From Irineochytrium annulatum (lineage: Eukaryota > Chytridiomycota > Chytridiomycetes > Chytridiales > Chytridiaceae), in the NCBI GenBank assembly GCA_027600665.1, contig JADGJL010000040.1:1-58994 (forward strand): a stretch of 58,994 bases of DNA. The letters run 5' to 3'. Positions 51,513 through 58,994 of the stretch are shown piece after piece; position 1 is the first letter of the stretch; each line of letters starts with the position of its first letter. Both the position numbers and the translations under genes were made by a program. Below the pieces are notes generated by a model, which worked only from the letters and a program-made list of their open reading frames with translations, was not told the origin of the DNA and did no database searches.

Positions 51513-51869
51513 ATGCATACCATTGGTGAAGTGGCCGAGTTACTCCATATCAGTGCACATACGTTGCGTTATTATGAGAAAGAACAGATTGTAACACCTC
51601 TCCGAGATGCGAGTGGAGACAGGCGATACAACGAGTCCCACCTGAAATGGCTTCAATTTGTGATCAAATTAAAAGAGACTCAGATGCCTATTGCTACCAT
51701 TAAGAAGTATGCATCCTTATTCCAGGAAGGGGAGCATACTGCGGGAGATCGGCTAAAGTTGCTGGAGGATCATAAAGAGTCGATTCAAAAACAGATGCAT
51801 ATCCTTAACACAGCCGATGAGATGCTTGAGCATAAAATCTCGTCGTACCGTACGTTCATCGGGCAATGA
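51513..51869 (+). CDS. MerR-family regulator (paralogue 2)
   Basis: A 118-residue MerR regulator. Its DNA-binding domain is HTIGEVAELLHISAHTLRYYEKEQIVTPLRDASGDRRYNESHLKWLQFVIKLKETQMPIATIKKYASLF, followed by a coil dimerisation helix. No cysteine pair for metals is seen. I start at 51513 with GGGGAGG upstream; the frame from 51453 overlaps its own operator. It should activate the divergent SDR through the long-spacer promoter. Confidence 0.9.
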   Translation: MHTIGEVAELLHISAHTLRYYEKEQIVTPLRDASGDRRYNESHLKWLQFVIKLKETQMPIATIKKYASLFQEGEHTAGDRLKLLEDHKESIQKQMHILNTADEMLEHKISSYRTFIGQ

Positions 51870-51959
51870 TGTAACACACACAATACCGATCTATTTGCCA
51901 AAACAGTGATTTTTATTATAGACTGTTTTTTATCGGTTGTTCATCAAGGGGGAAAAGGA

Positions 51960-52832
51960 ATGCATCAAATCAGGAAACAAAAATCAAACAAGTTAAAAAT
52001 CCTCTCCAAAGTATTATTGATTATCATTGGGGGATTTATAACGGCTTATGGCCTGGAAGCCATATTGATCCCGAATAATGTCTCAGATGGTGGTGTCACA
52101 GGTCTGAGTATCGTAGGATCACAGCTGTTTGGATTACCGCTGGGGATGCTCATCGGGATTATTAATATTCCGTTTGTATGGCTCGGGTACAAGCAGATTG
52201 GTAAAAGCTTCGCGTTATATTCAATCATCGGTATTGCTTCACTGGCGATCAGCACCAGTCTGATGCACCATGTACCAACGATCATCGAAGGGGATACCTT
52301 GCTCGTTACGGTGGTCGGCGGGATTATCATCGGTTTCGGTATGGGTCTTGCATTACGTAATGGCGGGGCATTGGATGGCATAGATATGCTGGCTGTACTT
52401 CTTTCGCGTAAAGTCCCTTTTGGAACCAGTGATCTCATTCTGTTTCTCAACATGTTTGTCTTTATTGTCGTTTCTACCGTGTTCGGTCTGCAAGGAGCGA
52501 TTTTGTCAGGACTTGCGTATTTTATTGCTTCCAAAGTAATACATATTGTTGAAGAGGGATTAAGCGGCTCCAAAACGTTTAAAATTATTACCACTCAACC
52601 TGAGATCATGGTTGAAACCATTCGTGACCGTCTAGGTCGTGGTGCAACGTACACCGAGGCGTACGGTGGATATTCCAATGAACAATTCAAGGAAATTACT
52701 TGTGTCATTAACCGGATGGAAGAGAGCAAAATTAAAGATATCATTCATGAAATTGACCCATCTGCTTTTGTAGTTGTATACGATGTAGCTGAAGTAAGAG
52801 GTGGCAATTTCAAAAAGAAAGATATTCACTAA
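51960..52832 (+). CDS. YitT-family membrane protein (DUF161 + DUF2179)
   Basis: 290 residues. Five to six membrane helices in the first 200 residues (VLLIIIGGFITAYGLEAILIPNN, ..., VTVVGGIIIGFGMGLALRNGGALDGIDMLAVLLSRK) are followed by a soluble DUF2179 domain of about 80 residues (FKIITTQPEIMVETIRDRLGRGATYTEAYGGY...IVVYDVAEVRGG-type end). The GG-D-G(T/I)DM motif is the YitT signature. The function is unknown; transport has been proposed for the family. It starts at ATG 51960. Confidence 0.88.
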   Translation: MHQIRKQKSNKLKILSKVLLIIIGGFITAYGLEAILIPNNVSDGGVTGLSIVGSQLFGLPLGMLIGIINIPFVWLGYKQIGKSFALYSIIGIASLAISTSLMHHVPTIIEGDTLLVTVVGGIIIGFGMGLALRNGGALDGIDMLAVLLSRKVPFGTSDLILFLNMFVFIVVSTVFGLQGAILSGLAYFIASKVIHIVEEGLSGSKTFKIITTQPEIMVETIRDRLGRGATYTEAYGGYSNEQFKEITCVINRMEESKIKDIIHEIDPSAFVVVYDVAEVRGGNFKKKDIH

Positions 52833-52847
52833 CAACGTAATCACTAT

Positions 52848-52887
52848 AAAAAAACGCGCCAGAGAGGATCTCTTGGCGCGTTTTTTT
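52848..52887. terminator. Bidirectional terminator after yitT-like gene
   Basis: An A tract, then CGCGCCAGAGA/TCTCT-x-GGCGCG with a 3-nt loop and seven T. It works on both strands and also ends the convergent cyclase gene. Confidence 0.9.
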
Positions 52888-52931
52888 GGTATACACTACA
52901 TATTGTTTATGAATACTTCGGGCTGCTCCAG

Positions 52932-53606
52932 CTAACATTTTTCAGTGAAAATGGTACTGAAACTGCTGTCAACCCCTTCAACAAACAAAGGCACAGCATA
53001 AACAACACCGATATCTGATAAATCCTGGTTTAAATTCATATCCTCTATGACTAGAATAAATTTGCCATCCACACGATCTTTTCCCAGGATCTTCTGATGA
53101 AAAGCGATAGCTTCATCCTCATGAAGTGAAGAGCCCGCAGAGATCATATCCATGCCGATTGCTCGTAGTGAATCAAACACCATGAGGTAACTGGCAGCTG
53201 ATGCGGCAAACCCAGGGTTATGATCACTATAACGAACAGGGTCTGAGGAACGAAGCTTCCCAAAACCTGTACGTATGAGCAGCAAATCAGAGCCTGCAAT
53301 CAGGTGCTCATAGGGCTCCAGGTCGGCTTTGGTAATCAATTCGTCATCACTTTTGGGAATGTCGAGGATCGTTGGATGAGAGAAAATAAAATCGTCTAAT
53401 GGAAGCTCACTCAGTTTTTGGCCTTTGGGATTAAAGTGCCAAGGCCCATCAATATGAGTGCCGCTATGGTTGAGGGATGTGATGATAAATTGGTTATACG
53501 GGTCCCCTTGAGCTATGCTTGATTGCTGCTGGATCTCAACTGGGGGATTATCTTTATATACGGGAGTATTTACGCTAAGCGGATAGGATAAGAGCAGACG
53601 TTTCAT
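52932..53606 (-). CDS. Cyclase family protein (kynurenine formamidase-like)
   Basis: A 224-residue metal hydrolase of the cyclase/arylformamidase family. The metal motif NHSGTHIDGPWH has H47, H51, D53 and H57. Members hydrolyse N-formylkynurenine or act on isatin and similar amides; no tryptophan-degradation genes are nearby. I start at ATG 53606 with AGAGGAGAG upstream; the frame continues to 53681 without support. Confidence 0.87.
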   Translation of the reverse strand: MKRLLLSYPLSVNTPVYKDNPPVEIQQQSSIAQGDPYNQFIITSLNHSGTHIDGPWHFNPKGQKLSELPLDDFIFSHPTILDIPKSDDELITKADLEPYEHLIAGSDLLLIRTGFGKLRSSDPVRYSDHNPGFAASAASYLMVFDSLRAIGMDMISAGSSLHEDEAIAFHQKILGKDRVDGKFILVIEDMNLNQDLSDIGVVYAVPLFVEGVDSSFSTIFTEKC

Positions 53607-53825
53607 TAGTTGTTCTCTCCTCTGTAATCGATGTGCACAGTTCTGAACAAGCACCCTCTCCATAGTGAAACGGCTAAACATGCTCTTTCACTTATTGATT
53701 GCTAATGGAAGCTTGAGCTCATTTTATGTAAGGATTCTGAACCTCATGCATAACTACAGTTCACTTATGGAAAACTTCTGTAGTGCGAACAAATAATATG
53801 GTTTCATTAATGGGAGGTTAGTATA

Positions 53826-54020
53826 ATGACAAATCAGGACCCGCAAGAGCTTCTGAAGCAAAAACACGAGCTGGATGAGCGAAAAAAGCAATTCACTCAT
53901 TTTTCCCGAAATATCTCAGGTCATGGTGAGGTTGAAGCTGGCCAAGAGTTCAGTGTTGACCGTGTACCAGATGATCAAAACCGTATGAAATCGGTTGAGA
54001 ACAGACGCGGCGAAGTCTAA
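53826..54020 (+). CDS. Small hydrophilic protein of unknown function
   Basis: 64 residues, charged and without membrane segments or cysteines (MTNQDPQELLKQKHELDERK...). A clear ribosome site (GGGAGG) and its own terminator support expression. It is rich in Lys/Glu/Gln and probably largely helical in the first half. I do not recognise it; small proteins of this kind in spore formers are sometimes made in sporulation, which is only a guess here. Confidence 0.6.
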   Translation: MTNQDPQELLKQKHELDERKKQFTHFSRNISGHGEVEAGQEFSVDRVPDDQNRMKSVENRRGEV

Positions 54021-54031
54021 AAGTTCCAACT

Positions 54032-54062
54032 TAAGCTGATCCTTTAGGGGATCGGCTTATTC
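54032..54062 (+). terminator. Terminator after the small protein
   Basis: AAGCTGATCC pairs with GGATCGGCTT over a 6-nt loop; T tail is short (TTATTC). Confidence 0.65.
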
Positions 54063-54234
54063 ATGCGAAGCTTTGTAACAACAGAGGACTATGTATGGTA
54101 GTTGCGCAAAAGAGAGGATATAGAAGGTGGTCAATCGTTGTAAAAGGTCGTATATTATTACTATGTGGATTGTGGAGTGAACATGGACCACATCGCAAAA
54201 TGATAAACGATTTTACATAGAAGGAAGGGAAAAA

Positions 54235-55368
54235 ATGGACTTTAAACCACTTGCTACATTTATTGACCGCATGACATCCTGGCGTATACCGTGGGCAGAG
54301 GTATTGGTGATGCATCGAAATGATACTGTTTTCCATTACCGTAATGGTTACGCCAATCTGGAGGACAAAACGCCTATTAGCGATGGAGCAATTTTCAATC
54401 TATACTCCATGACCAAAATCATGACCTGTGTGGCAGGACTGCAACTAGTGGAGAAAGGTGAAATACTGCTAAGTGATCCACTTTCCGATTATTTGCCCGA
54501 ATATGCCGATATGACGGTGAAGAAAACGATGGTAAACGGAGAGGTTCGACTGGAAAAGGCGACAAGAGCCATTACCGTACGCGATTTGTTCACCATGACC
54601 GCCGGATTCTCCTATGACGTAGGTAGTCCAAGTATTCAGGAAGCCGTAAAAAACACCCACGGAACATTGCCAACACGTGAATTCGCGAAAGCGCTAGCGA
54701 AGGAACCGCTTTTGTTTGAGCCAGGAACACATTGGAATTACAGCATGTGCCATGATGTGCTCGGAGCCTTAGTGGAAGTCGTCAGTGGTAAAAGCTTTGG
54801 TGCGTATCTCCGGGACGAAATCACCGGACCACTTGGTATGAACGACACAACGTTCAATCTGAACGATGAGCAGCAGAAACGCCTTATTCCGCAATATGCA
54901 TACAATGACGAACTTGAAAAGGCTATACGTATGGATGGGAATGGATTCCGTGTAGGTACCGAGCTGGAGAGCGGTGGCGCTGGGTTGTTATCAACCGTCA
55001 GCGATTATGCACGGTTTCTGAACGCGCTTACTGGACGTGGTACGAGTCCTGAAGGTGTGCGCATTTTGTCACAAGCTTCAGTGGAACTGATGCGAACGGA
55101 TCATCTGAACGAGATGACTCGCGGTGATTATTCGTGGGATCATATGTATGGATACGGCTATGGACTAGGTGTCCGTACACATATCTCGAAAGCACGCAGT
55201 GGTTCGCTGAGCCCGCTTGGTGAATTTGGATGGAGTGGTGCTGCTGGTTGTATGGCTATTATTGATCCGGATTCAGAGCTTACGGTCATGTATGCCCAGC
55301 ATTTGCTGAACAGTCAGGAAGGATATGTTCAACGACGCTTACGTAATGTGATATACTCCTGTCTATAA
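54235..55368 (+). CDS. Cytosolic serine hydrolase of the beta-lactamase/EstB class
   Basis: A 377-residue serine hydrolase with no signal peptide. The nucleophile motif is SMTK (58-61). At the second motif, usually YxN, the sequence reads NYSMCHD (Y169, S170, M171), so the Asn is replaced by Met. The third motif region is GWSGAAG near the C-terminus. This combination is common in EstB-like esterases rather than true beta-lactamases. The natural ester or peptide substrate is unknown. AAGGAAGGG lies upstream of the ATG. Confidence 0.83.
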   Translation: MDFKPLATFIDRMTSWRIPWAEVLVMHRNDTVFHYRNGYANLEDKTPISDGAIFNLYSMTKIMTCVAGLQLVEKGEILLSDPLSDYLPEYADMTVKKTMVNGEVRLEKATRAITVRDLFTMTAGFSYDVGSPSIQEAVKNTHGTLPTREFAKALAKEPLLFEPGTHWNYSMCHDVLGALVEVVSGKSFGAYLRDEITGPLGMNDTTFNLNDEQQKRLIPQYAYNDELEKAIRMDGNGFRVGTELESGGAGLLSTVSDYARFLNALTGRGTSPEGVRILSQASVELMRTDHLNEMTRGDYSWDHMYGYGYGLGVRTHISKARSGSLSPLGEFGWSGAAGCMAIIDPDSELTVMYAQHLLNSQEGYVQRRLRNVIYSCL

Positions 55369-55396
55369 ATTATATCGTTTTCGAATATGGAAGAAG

Positions 55397-55419
55397 AGCC
55401 GCTAATCAGCGGCTTTTTT
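55397..55419 (+). terminator. Terminator after serine hydrolase
   Basis: AGCCGCT/AGCGGCT stem with a 4-nt loop, followed by six T. Confidence 0.8.
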
Positions 55420-55510
55420 ATGTTATATGGATTAATAACGAAAAAATAGATTCTTATATATTTCTTTATTAGAAAGGGTATGTTATCATTCTTAGGAAAA
55501 TAGTACTAGT

Positions 55511-55516
55511 AGGAGG
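55511..55516 (+). promoter_or_regulatory. Ribosome-binding-site-like AGGAGG without a gene
   Basis: A perfect AGGAGG lies in the 296-bp gap. The only starts in range give 6- or 11-codon frames (TTG 55526, ATG 55519). It may be the remains of a lost gene or a tiny leader peptide. Confidence 0.3.
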
Positions 55517-55664
55517 ATATGCTTATTGAACATAAACCTATATTAATTACATAGTTTGATCAAAAGTACACTCTAGCAAGACTTATTAAAATGTTGAGAT
55601 TATGCACGATTAAAAATTAGAAATGAGATTTTAGATGTTTATTTTACTCAGAGGAGAGTCATCA

Positions 55665-56807
55665 ATGATACACCCTAAATACAAAGCAAAATGGGCTTCA
55701 CTTGCCTTACTTACCTTAATCAGCTATGTTCTGAGCGCATTGCTCCTGCTGCCGCCCAATGCCGATGCCAAAGGAGAGCAAATCTCAGCCAAACAGCTGG
55801 AAAGTATGAGCCGGCTTTCATTTACGCTTCGTGATGCCAAGCAAACGGCATACACGGTTTATATTTTTGCTTATGATGAACAGAAGAGCACGCTGACCGA
55901 GGAAAATGGTTGGACGAAAAATAAAAAAGGAGATAAAAGTTACACTGGAACCTATCGGGCGGCCTTAATGAAAAAAGGTGCAGCATACGGAACAGTGCAA
56001 GCAGCAAAACTGGATCTGAATACGATTATTTTGCCTCAAACCTGGAACTTCGTTGTGAAAGGCAAAGAGGCGAGTACACCAGATATGCTGATGATCACGG
56101 ACTGGGGAACTTCTAATTTCAATGAAGTGAAAACGTATATCGTTCGTTCCGGGGAATTGCGCCGTGTCACATATGTCGATAATAAGGGGAAAAAAATTGA
56201 CGATGCATACTCCGCGATCAGAGATGGTGGAATTCGTACTCTTACAGGTGCCCGAGTGCAGTTCAAAAATTACAACAACCTTCAATTCGTCTATGGGGTT
56301 AATACGTTTAAGCTGAATGTGAACAAATTGGAAATGCGGTTGGAAGATACGCGCAACCTTCGTACAAGAGATTGGCCGAACTCGGGTGTTGGCGATCGTG
56401 CTTACCTGAAAAGCCTGAAGGACGCTGCATTAAAGGGTGCATTGCCTGGGCGAACGGACATCAAGATTGGCATGACGCTTCAAAATGCACAAAAAAAGCT
56501 GGGGAAACCCAATTCTCGTTCTAACGAAGAATGGGGAGCGTTCTATTATTACTCTAAATTCGGCGTTGGATTCGATTCATATATGCACGAGCTTACCAAT
56601 AAATCACGTATTGCCGTTTTTGACCTGTACAATGAGAAGCAAAATCTTTCGCCATGGAATGTGAGAATATGGATGGGGAAACCGTCTTCAGAATATTACA
56701 ATGAAGTCGTAGGTGGTTATGAGATGGTATATCATTTGGGTAATCACGCCATTGTATTTAACTATGAGGAAGAAGAGGACTTGATTGACTTTACGAGTAT
56801 ATATTAA
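55665..56807 (+). CDS. Secreted protein with a DUF4309-like C-terminal domain
   Basis: 380 residues. A signal peptide (WASLALLTLISYVLSALLLL, cleavage probably after NADA) precedes a beta-rich domain (about 45-230) and a C-terminal domain from KGALPGRTDIKIGMTLQNAQKKLGKPNSRS to YYYSKFGVGFDSY. The second resembles the DUF4309/YjgB group, but I hold this only moderately. Its role is unknown. I start at ATG 55665 with GAGGAGAG upstream. It ends in a bidirectional terminator. Confidence 0.65.
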   Translation: MIHPKYKAKWASLALLTLISYVLSALLLLPPNADAKGEQISAKQLESMSRLSFTLRDAKQTAYTVYIFAYDEQKSTLTEENGWTKNKKGDKSYTGTYRAALMKKGAAYGTVQAAKLDLNTIILPQTWNFVVKGKEASTPDMLMITDWGTSNFNEVKTYIVRSGELRRVTYVDNKGKKIDDAYSAIRDGGIRTLTGARVQFKNYNNLQFVYGVNTFKLNVNKLEMRLEDTRNLRTRDWPNSGVGDRAYLKSLKDAALKGALPGRTDIKIGMTLQNAQKKLGKPNSRSNEEWGAFYYYSKFGVGFDSYMHELTNKSRIAVFDLYNEKQNLSPWNVRIWMGKPSSEYYNEVVGGYEMVYHLGNHAIVFNYEEEEDLIDFTSIY

Positions 56808-56855
56808 GTGGTATAATCCAGAGAATTGAATATTCATGGGACTGTATAAACAAAC

Positions 56856-56882
56856 AAAAGCCGCTAATTAGCGGCTTTTTTT
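56856..56882. terminator. Bidirectional terminator between secreted protein and EamA genes
   Basis: AAAAGCCGCT/AGCGGCTTTT perfect inverted repeat with a 4-nt loop; T/A tracts on both sides. Confidence 0.88.
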
Positions 56883-56906
56883 AATGTGCATAAGATACAC
56901 TATTAG

Positions 56907-57881
56907 TTATTTTATTGGCGTGTTATCGGCGCTATGTACAGAACGTACGCGATTAACCAAGTAGATGCCAACGGATACGAACAACAATGCGGCCAGATTC
57001 TTCAATTCCAAGATCGTTTCACCTAGGAATAACGCTGATAACAATGCACCAAACACAGGGATAAGAAAGTTGTATACAGATACTCTTCCGACCTTATTGT
57101 ACTTAAGAAGCATATTCCATAGACAAAATGCAACGGATGACAGCAAGGCCAAATAGATCAAATTACTGGTGGATTCCAGGGTGAAATGAGTGACTCGTCC
57201 GCCGAGTAATAGACCTAACAGCGTAAGCACCAGTCCACCAATGAACAGGCTAACCCCTGTAATGATCAGAACATCGATGGTCGCGGTGAGACGTTTTGCG
57301 TAAAGGGCTGTAACGGAAAACACAAGGGCTGCTAAAATAATGAAACCTTCACCTTTAAATGAAAAGGAAAAAGTAAGCAGATCGGTATGGAAGTTTACGA
57401 TAATGACGCCAACGAATCCGAGCAAGCAGCCAACGATTTTATTTCTGCTTAATTTGTCGTTCTTATAGATGAAATGGGCAAGAACAACACTGAAGAAGGT
57501 CGTCGTTGCGTTCATAATGGAACCTTTGACACCTGTCGTATTAGCTACGCCAACGTAGAAAAACATATACTGCAAACCGGTTTGCAATATCCCTAACATG
57601 ATAAGGCTTGTCCACTGAGTCCTGGATAATTGCAGCTTTTCTTTTCGAACGATACGAGACAATAGTAATAGCAGCAAGCCCGCCAGTGTGAATCGATATC
57701 CGGCAAAGACGTATTTGGAAGCAATGTCTTCCGGCAGAATGTTAAATGCGATATATCCAAGTTTGATGGACGGGTACGCACTACCCCATAACAAGCAACA
57801 AAGGCTCGCTATAAGCATGACGAAAATGGGATCACTAAATTTACTCGGTCTGTGGTTTTCAAGGGTATTTCTGTCTGTCAC
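56907..57881 (-). CDS. EamA-family DMT transporter
   Basis: A 324-residue drug/metabolite exporter with ten membrane helices in two EamA repeats (FVMLIASLCCLLWGSAYPSIKLGYI... and VIIVNFHTDLLTF...LAALVFSVTALYAKRL). The first repeat has the typical LWGSAYPSIKLG entry. The substrate is unknown. I prefer GTG 57881, with GAGGAG 10 nt upstream, over the GTG at 57899 that lies before the site. Confidence 0.85.
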   Translation of the reverse strand: MTDRNTLENHRPSKFSDPIFVMLIASLCCLLWGSAYPSIKLGYIAFNILPEDIASKYVFAGYRFTLAGLLLLLLSRIVRKEKLQLSRTQWTSLIMLGILQTGLQYMFFYVGVANTTGVKGSIMNATTTFFSVVLAHFIYKNDKLSRNKIVGCLLGFVGVIIVNFHTDLLTFSFSFKGEGFIILAALVFSVTALYAKRLTATIDVLIITGVSLFIGGLVLTLLGLLLGGRVTHFTLESTSNLIYLALLSSVAFCLWNMLLKYNKVGRVSVYNFLIPVFGALLSALFLGETILELKNLAALLFVSVGIYLVNRVRSVHSADNTPIK

Positions 57882-58085
57882 TTTCAATCTTCTCCTCACA
57901 TTTTATGCACATATGTATGTATCTAATATCCTCACTGACCATATCACATATCGCTAATATTTGTAATGATAATTAACTCCTTAATATAGCTGAGAAGAGT
58001 AAATAAGACGGGAAGAAGCCAAGTCACTGATGAATTTTCAATGTACTTTCATGTTTACTTGGAGAAATTTCCAGAATGAAAGCGC

Positions 58086-58134
58086 TTGTCAAATCGAAAG
58101 TAATATGATAATTTAATATCTGTAACCGGTTACA
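58086..58134 (+). promoter_or_regulatory. Promoter and LacI-type operator of the lacI-family gene
   Basis: -35 TTGTCA (58086-58091), 17-bp spacer and -10 TAATTT (58109-58114), followed by the perfect 14-bp palindrome TGTAACCGGTTACA (58121-58134), a typical LacI-family operator with central CG. It lies 18 nt before the start codon, so the regulator probably represses itself. A cre-like TGAAAGCG element (58077-58091) overlaps the -35, but its right half is shifted by one base. Confidence 0.75.
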
Positions 58135-58152
58135 CATAGAGGAGAGCAACTT

Positions 58153-58994
58153 ATGACAACAATTAAAGACGTAGCTCAACTGGCGGGCGTATCTGTTGCC
58201 ACTGTATCCAGAGTCATCAATGATAGAGGTTATGTTCACGCGGATACACGCAAGAAAGTGGAAGATGCTGTGAAGGCACTTAACTTTTCGCCAAATGAAG
58301 TGGCCCGCTCATTATATAAGCGCAAGTCCAAACTGATTGGCCTGTTGTTGCCGGACATTGCCAACCCCTACTTTCCGCAGTTGGCTCGCGGTGTAGAGGA
58401 TGGGATGCAGGAGCAGGATTATAGACTGATATTCGGAAACAGTGATGAGGATGAACGGAAGGAGCAGGATTACATTCAGACGTTTATCCAGAACAATGTG
58501 GTCGGTGTAATCTCTTCAACGAACTACCCTCATTCTTCAATATATAAAAACCTGAAGATTCCCGTCGTGTTTTTGGATAGAACATCACTGGATCGTCCAT
58601 CCGTGTATGCGGATGGCAGGGAAGGTGGAAGACTAGCTGCAAGGGAGATTATCCAACGCGGCAGTCGCCGGATCACAGTTATGCAAGGACCGTCACAGAT
58701 CAGACCAGCTCAGGATCGCTTTGAAGGGGCGATAGAAATTATCCGTGATGCTGGGTTAGATTACCGGGTAATCCAGACGACCTCATTTTCAATTAACGAG
58801 GCAGGTATATGGGCTGAAGAATTATTCAGGAAGTATGCGGACACAGATGGGGTGATTGCCAGTAATGATATCGCAGCCATGGCAGTACTGCATGAGGCCT
58901 CACGAATTGGAAGGAAGATTCCTGATGATGTCCAAGTGATTGGTTTCGATGATATACCGATGAGCAGCCTGTTATCGCCGGCATTGTCCACCAT
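58153..58994 (+). CDS. LacI-family regulator (RbsR-like), cut by window end
   Basis: The first 280 residues of a LacI/GalR regulator; the end lies outside the window. The helix-turn-helix is TTIKDVAQLAGVSVATVSRVIND with the hinge NEVARSLYKRKSKLIGLLLPDIANPYFPQLARGVED. The effector domain (about 60 onward) has VVGVISSTN, DRPSVYADGREGGRLAAREII and GVIASNDIAAMAVL. The order and hinge are closest to RbsR, so a ribose or similar sugar operon may follow to the right. ATG 58153 has GGAGAG upstream. Confidence 0.88.
   Translation, partial: MTTIKDVAQLAGVSVATVSRVINDRGYVHADTRKKVEDAVKALNFSPNEVARSLYKRKSKLIGLLLPDIANPYFPQLARGVEDGMQEQDYRLIFGNSDEDERKEQDYIQTFIQNNVVGVISSTNYPHSSIYKNLKIPVVFLDRTSLDRPSVYADGREGGRLAAREIIQRGSRRITVMQGPSQIRPAQDRFEGAIEIIRDAGLDYRVIQTTSFSINEAGIWAEELFRKYADTDGVIASNDIAAMAVLHEASRIGRKIPDDVQVIGFDDIPMSSLLSPALST

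Noticed and set aside
7099..58994. Prophage, insertion sequence or integrative element
   Set aside because: No transposase, integrase or structural phage genes, and no flanking direct repeats were seen; the remnants at 47 kb carry no mobile signature.

Overview
The window looks like a chromosomal segment of a low-to-mid GC, endospore-former-type Firmicute, most likely Paenibacillus or a close relative. The reasons are strong AAGGAGG ribosome sites, frequent TTG/GTG starts, sigma-A promoters with TATAAT boxes, a bacillithiol gene (bshB2 with yojF), YesM/YesN-type two-component genes, DUF817, YitT, HelD and a carboxyspermidine route to polyamines. I see no rRNA, tRNA, CRISPR array, prophage or intact insertion sequence. 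This is accessory and housekeeping chromosome with very many regulators: LytTR, HxlR, AraC, MerR x2, TetR x3, YesN and LacI.

Layout. 0.3-6.1 kb: an AgrA/AgrC-like two-component pair, a secreted serine hydrolase and a secreted PQQ-type propeller protein. 6.2-12.2 kb: methyltransferase, a MerR-promoter-driven SDR, murB, a membrane-anchored unknown, DUF817, yojF-bshB2. 12.5-16.6 kb: a compact overlapping operon nosD-nosL-nosY-nosF-tlpA (copper maturation genes) with no nosZ beside it. 16.7-24.4 kb: metE, an unknown protein, GNAT, HxlR, uppP, a Fur-box-controlled siderophore-binding lipoprotein and an AraC regulator. 24.6-32.8 kb: TetR, MerR plus a zinc alcohol dehydrogenase, HIT, YdhG-like, aldo/keto reductase and helD. 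33.0-41.8 kb: a sugar ABC importer (two permeases, binding protein) under a cre site, its divergent YesM/YesN pair, and a chemoreceptor. 42.1-47.1 kb: C26 peptidase, MMPL exporter with its TetR, and a second, divergent TetR-family regulator. 47.1-48.07 kb: a gene graveyard (P450 fragment, frameshifted deaminase) and a leader with two terminator-like hairpins. 48.07-50.4 kb: carboxyspermidine dehydrogenase and decarboxylase. 50.6-58.99 kb: SDR/MerR divergent pair, YitT, cyclase, small protein, serine hydrolase, secreted unknown, EamA exporter, and a LacI regulator cut by the window end.

How it fits together. Three separate promoters (7.03, 25.86 and 51.46 kb) have the 19-bp spacer typical of MerR activation and share a TAGAGT...CTCTA-type dyad. 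Two MerR genes lie next to two of them, so these oxidoreductases probably form a small stress or electrophile regulon. Sugar uptake looks controlled at three levels (cre/CcpA, YesMN, an mRNA hairpin after the binding-protein gene). Termination is largely done by near-identical GTCGCC/GGCGAC hairpins repeated through the first 21 kb.

The best candidates for something not yet described are the nosZ-less copper operon whose NosL has a Met/His-rich tail, the polyamine-gene leader at 47.82-48.07 kb, the MerR site family, and the 17-bp palindrome in the metE promoter.
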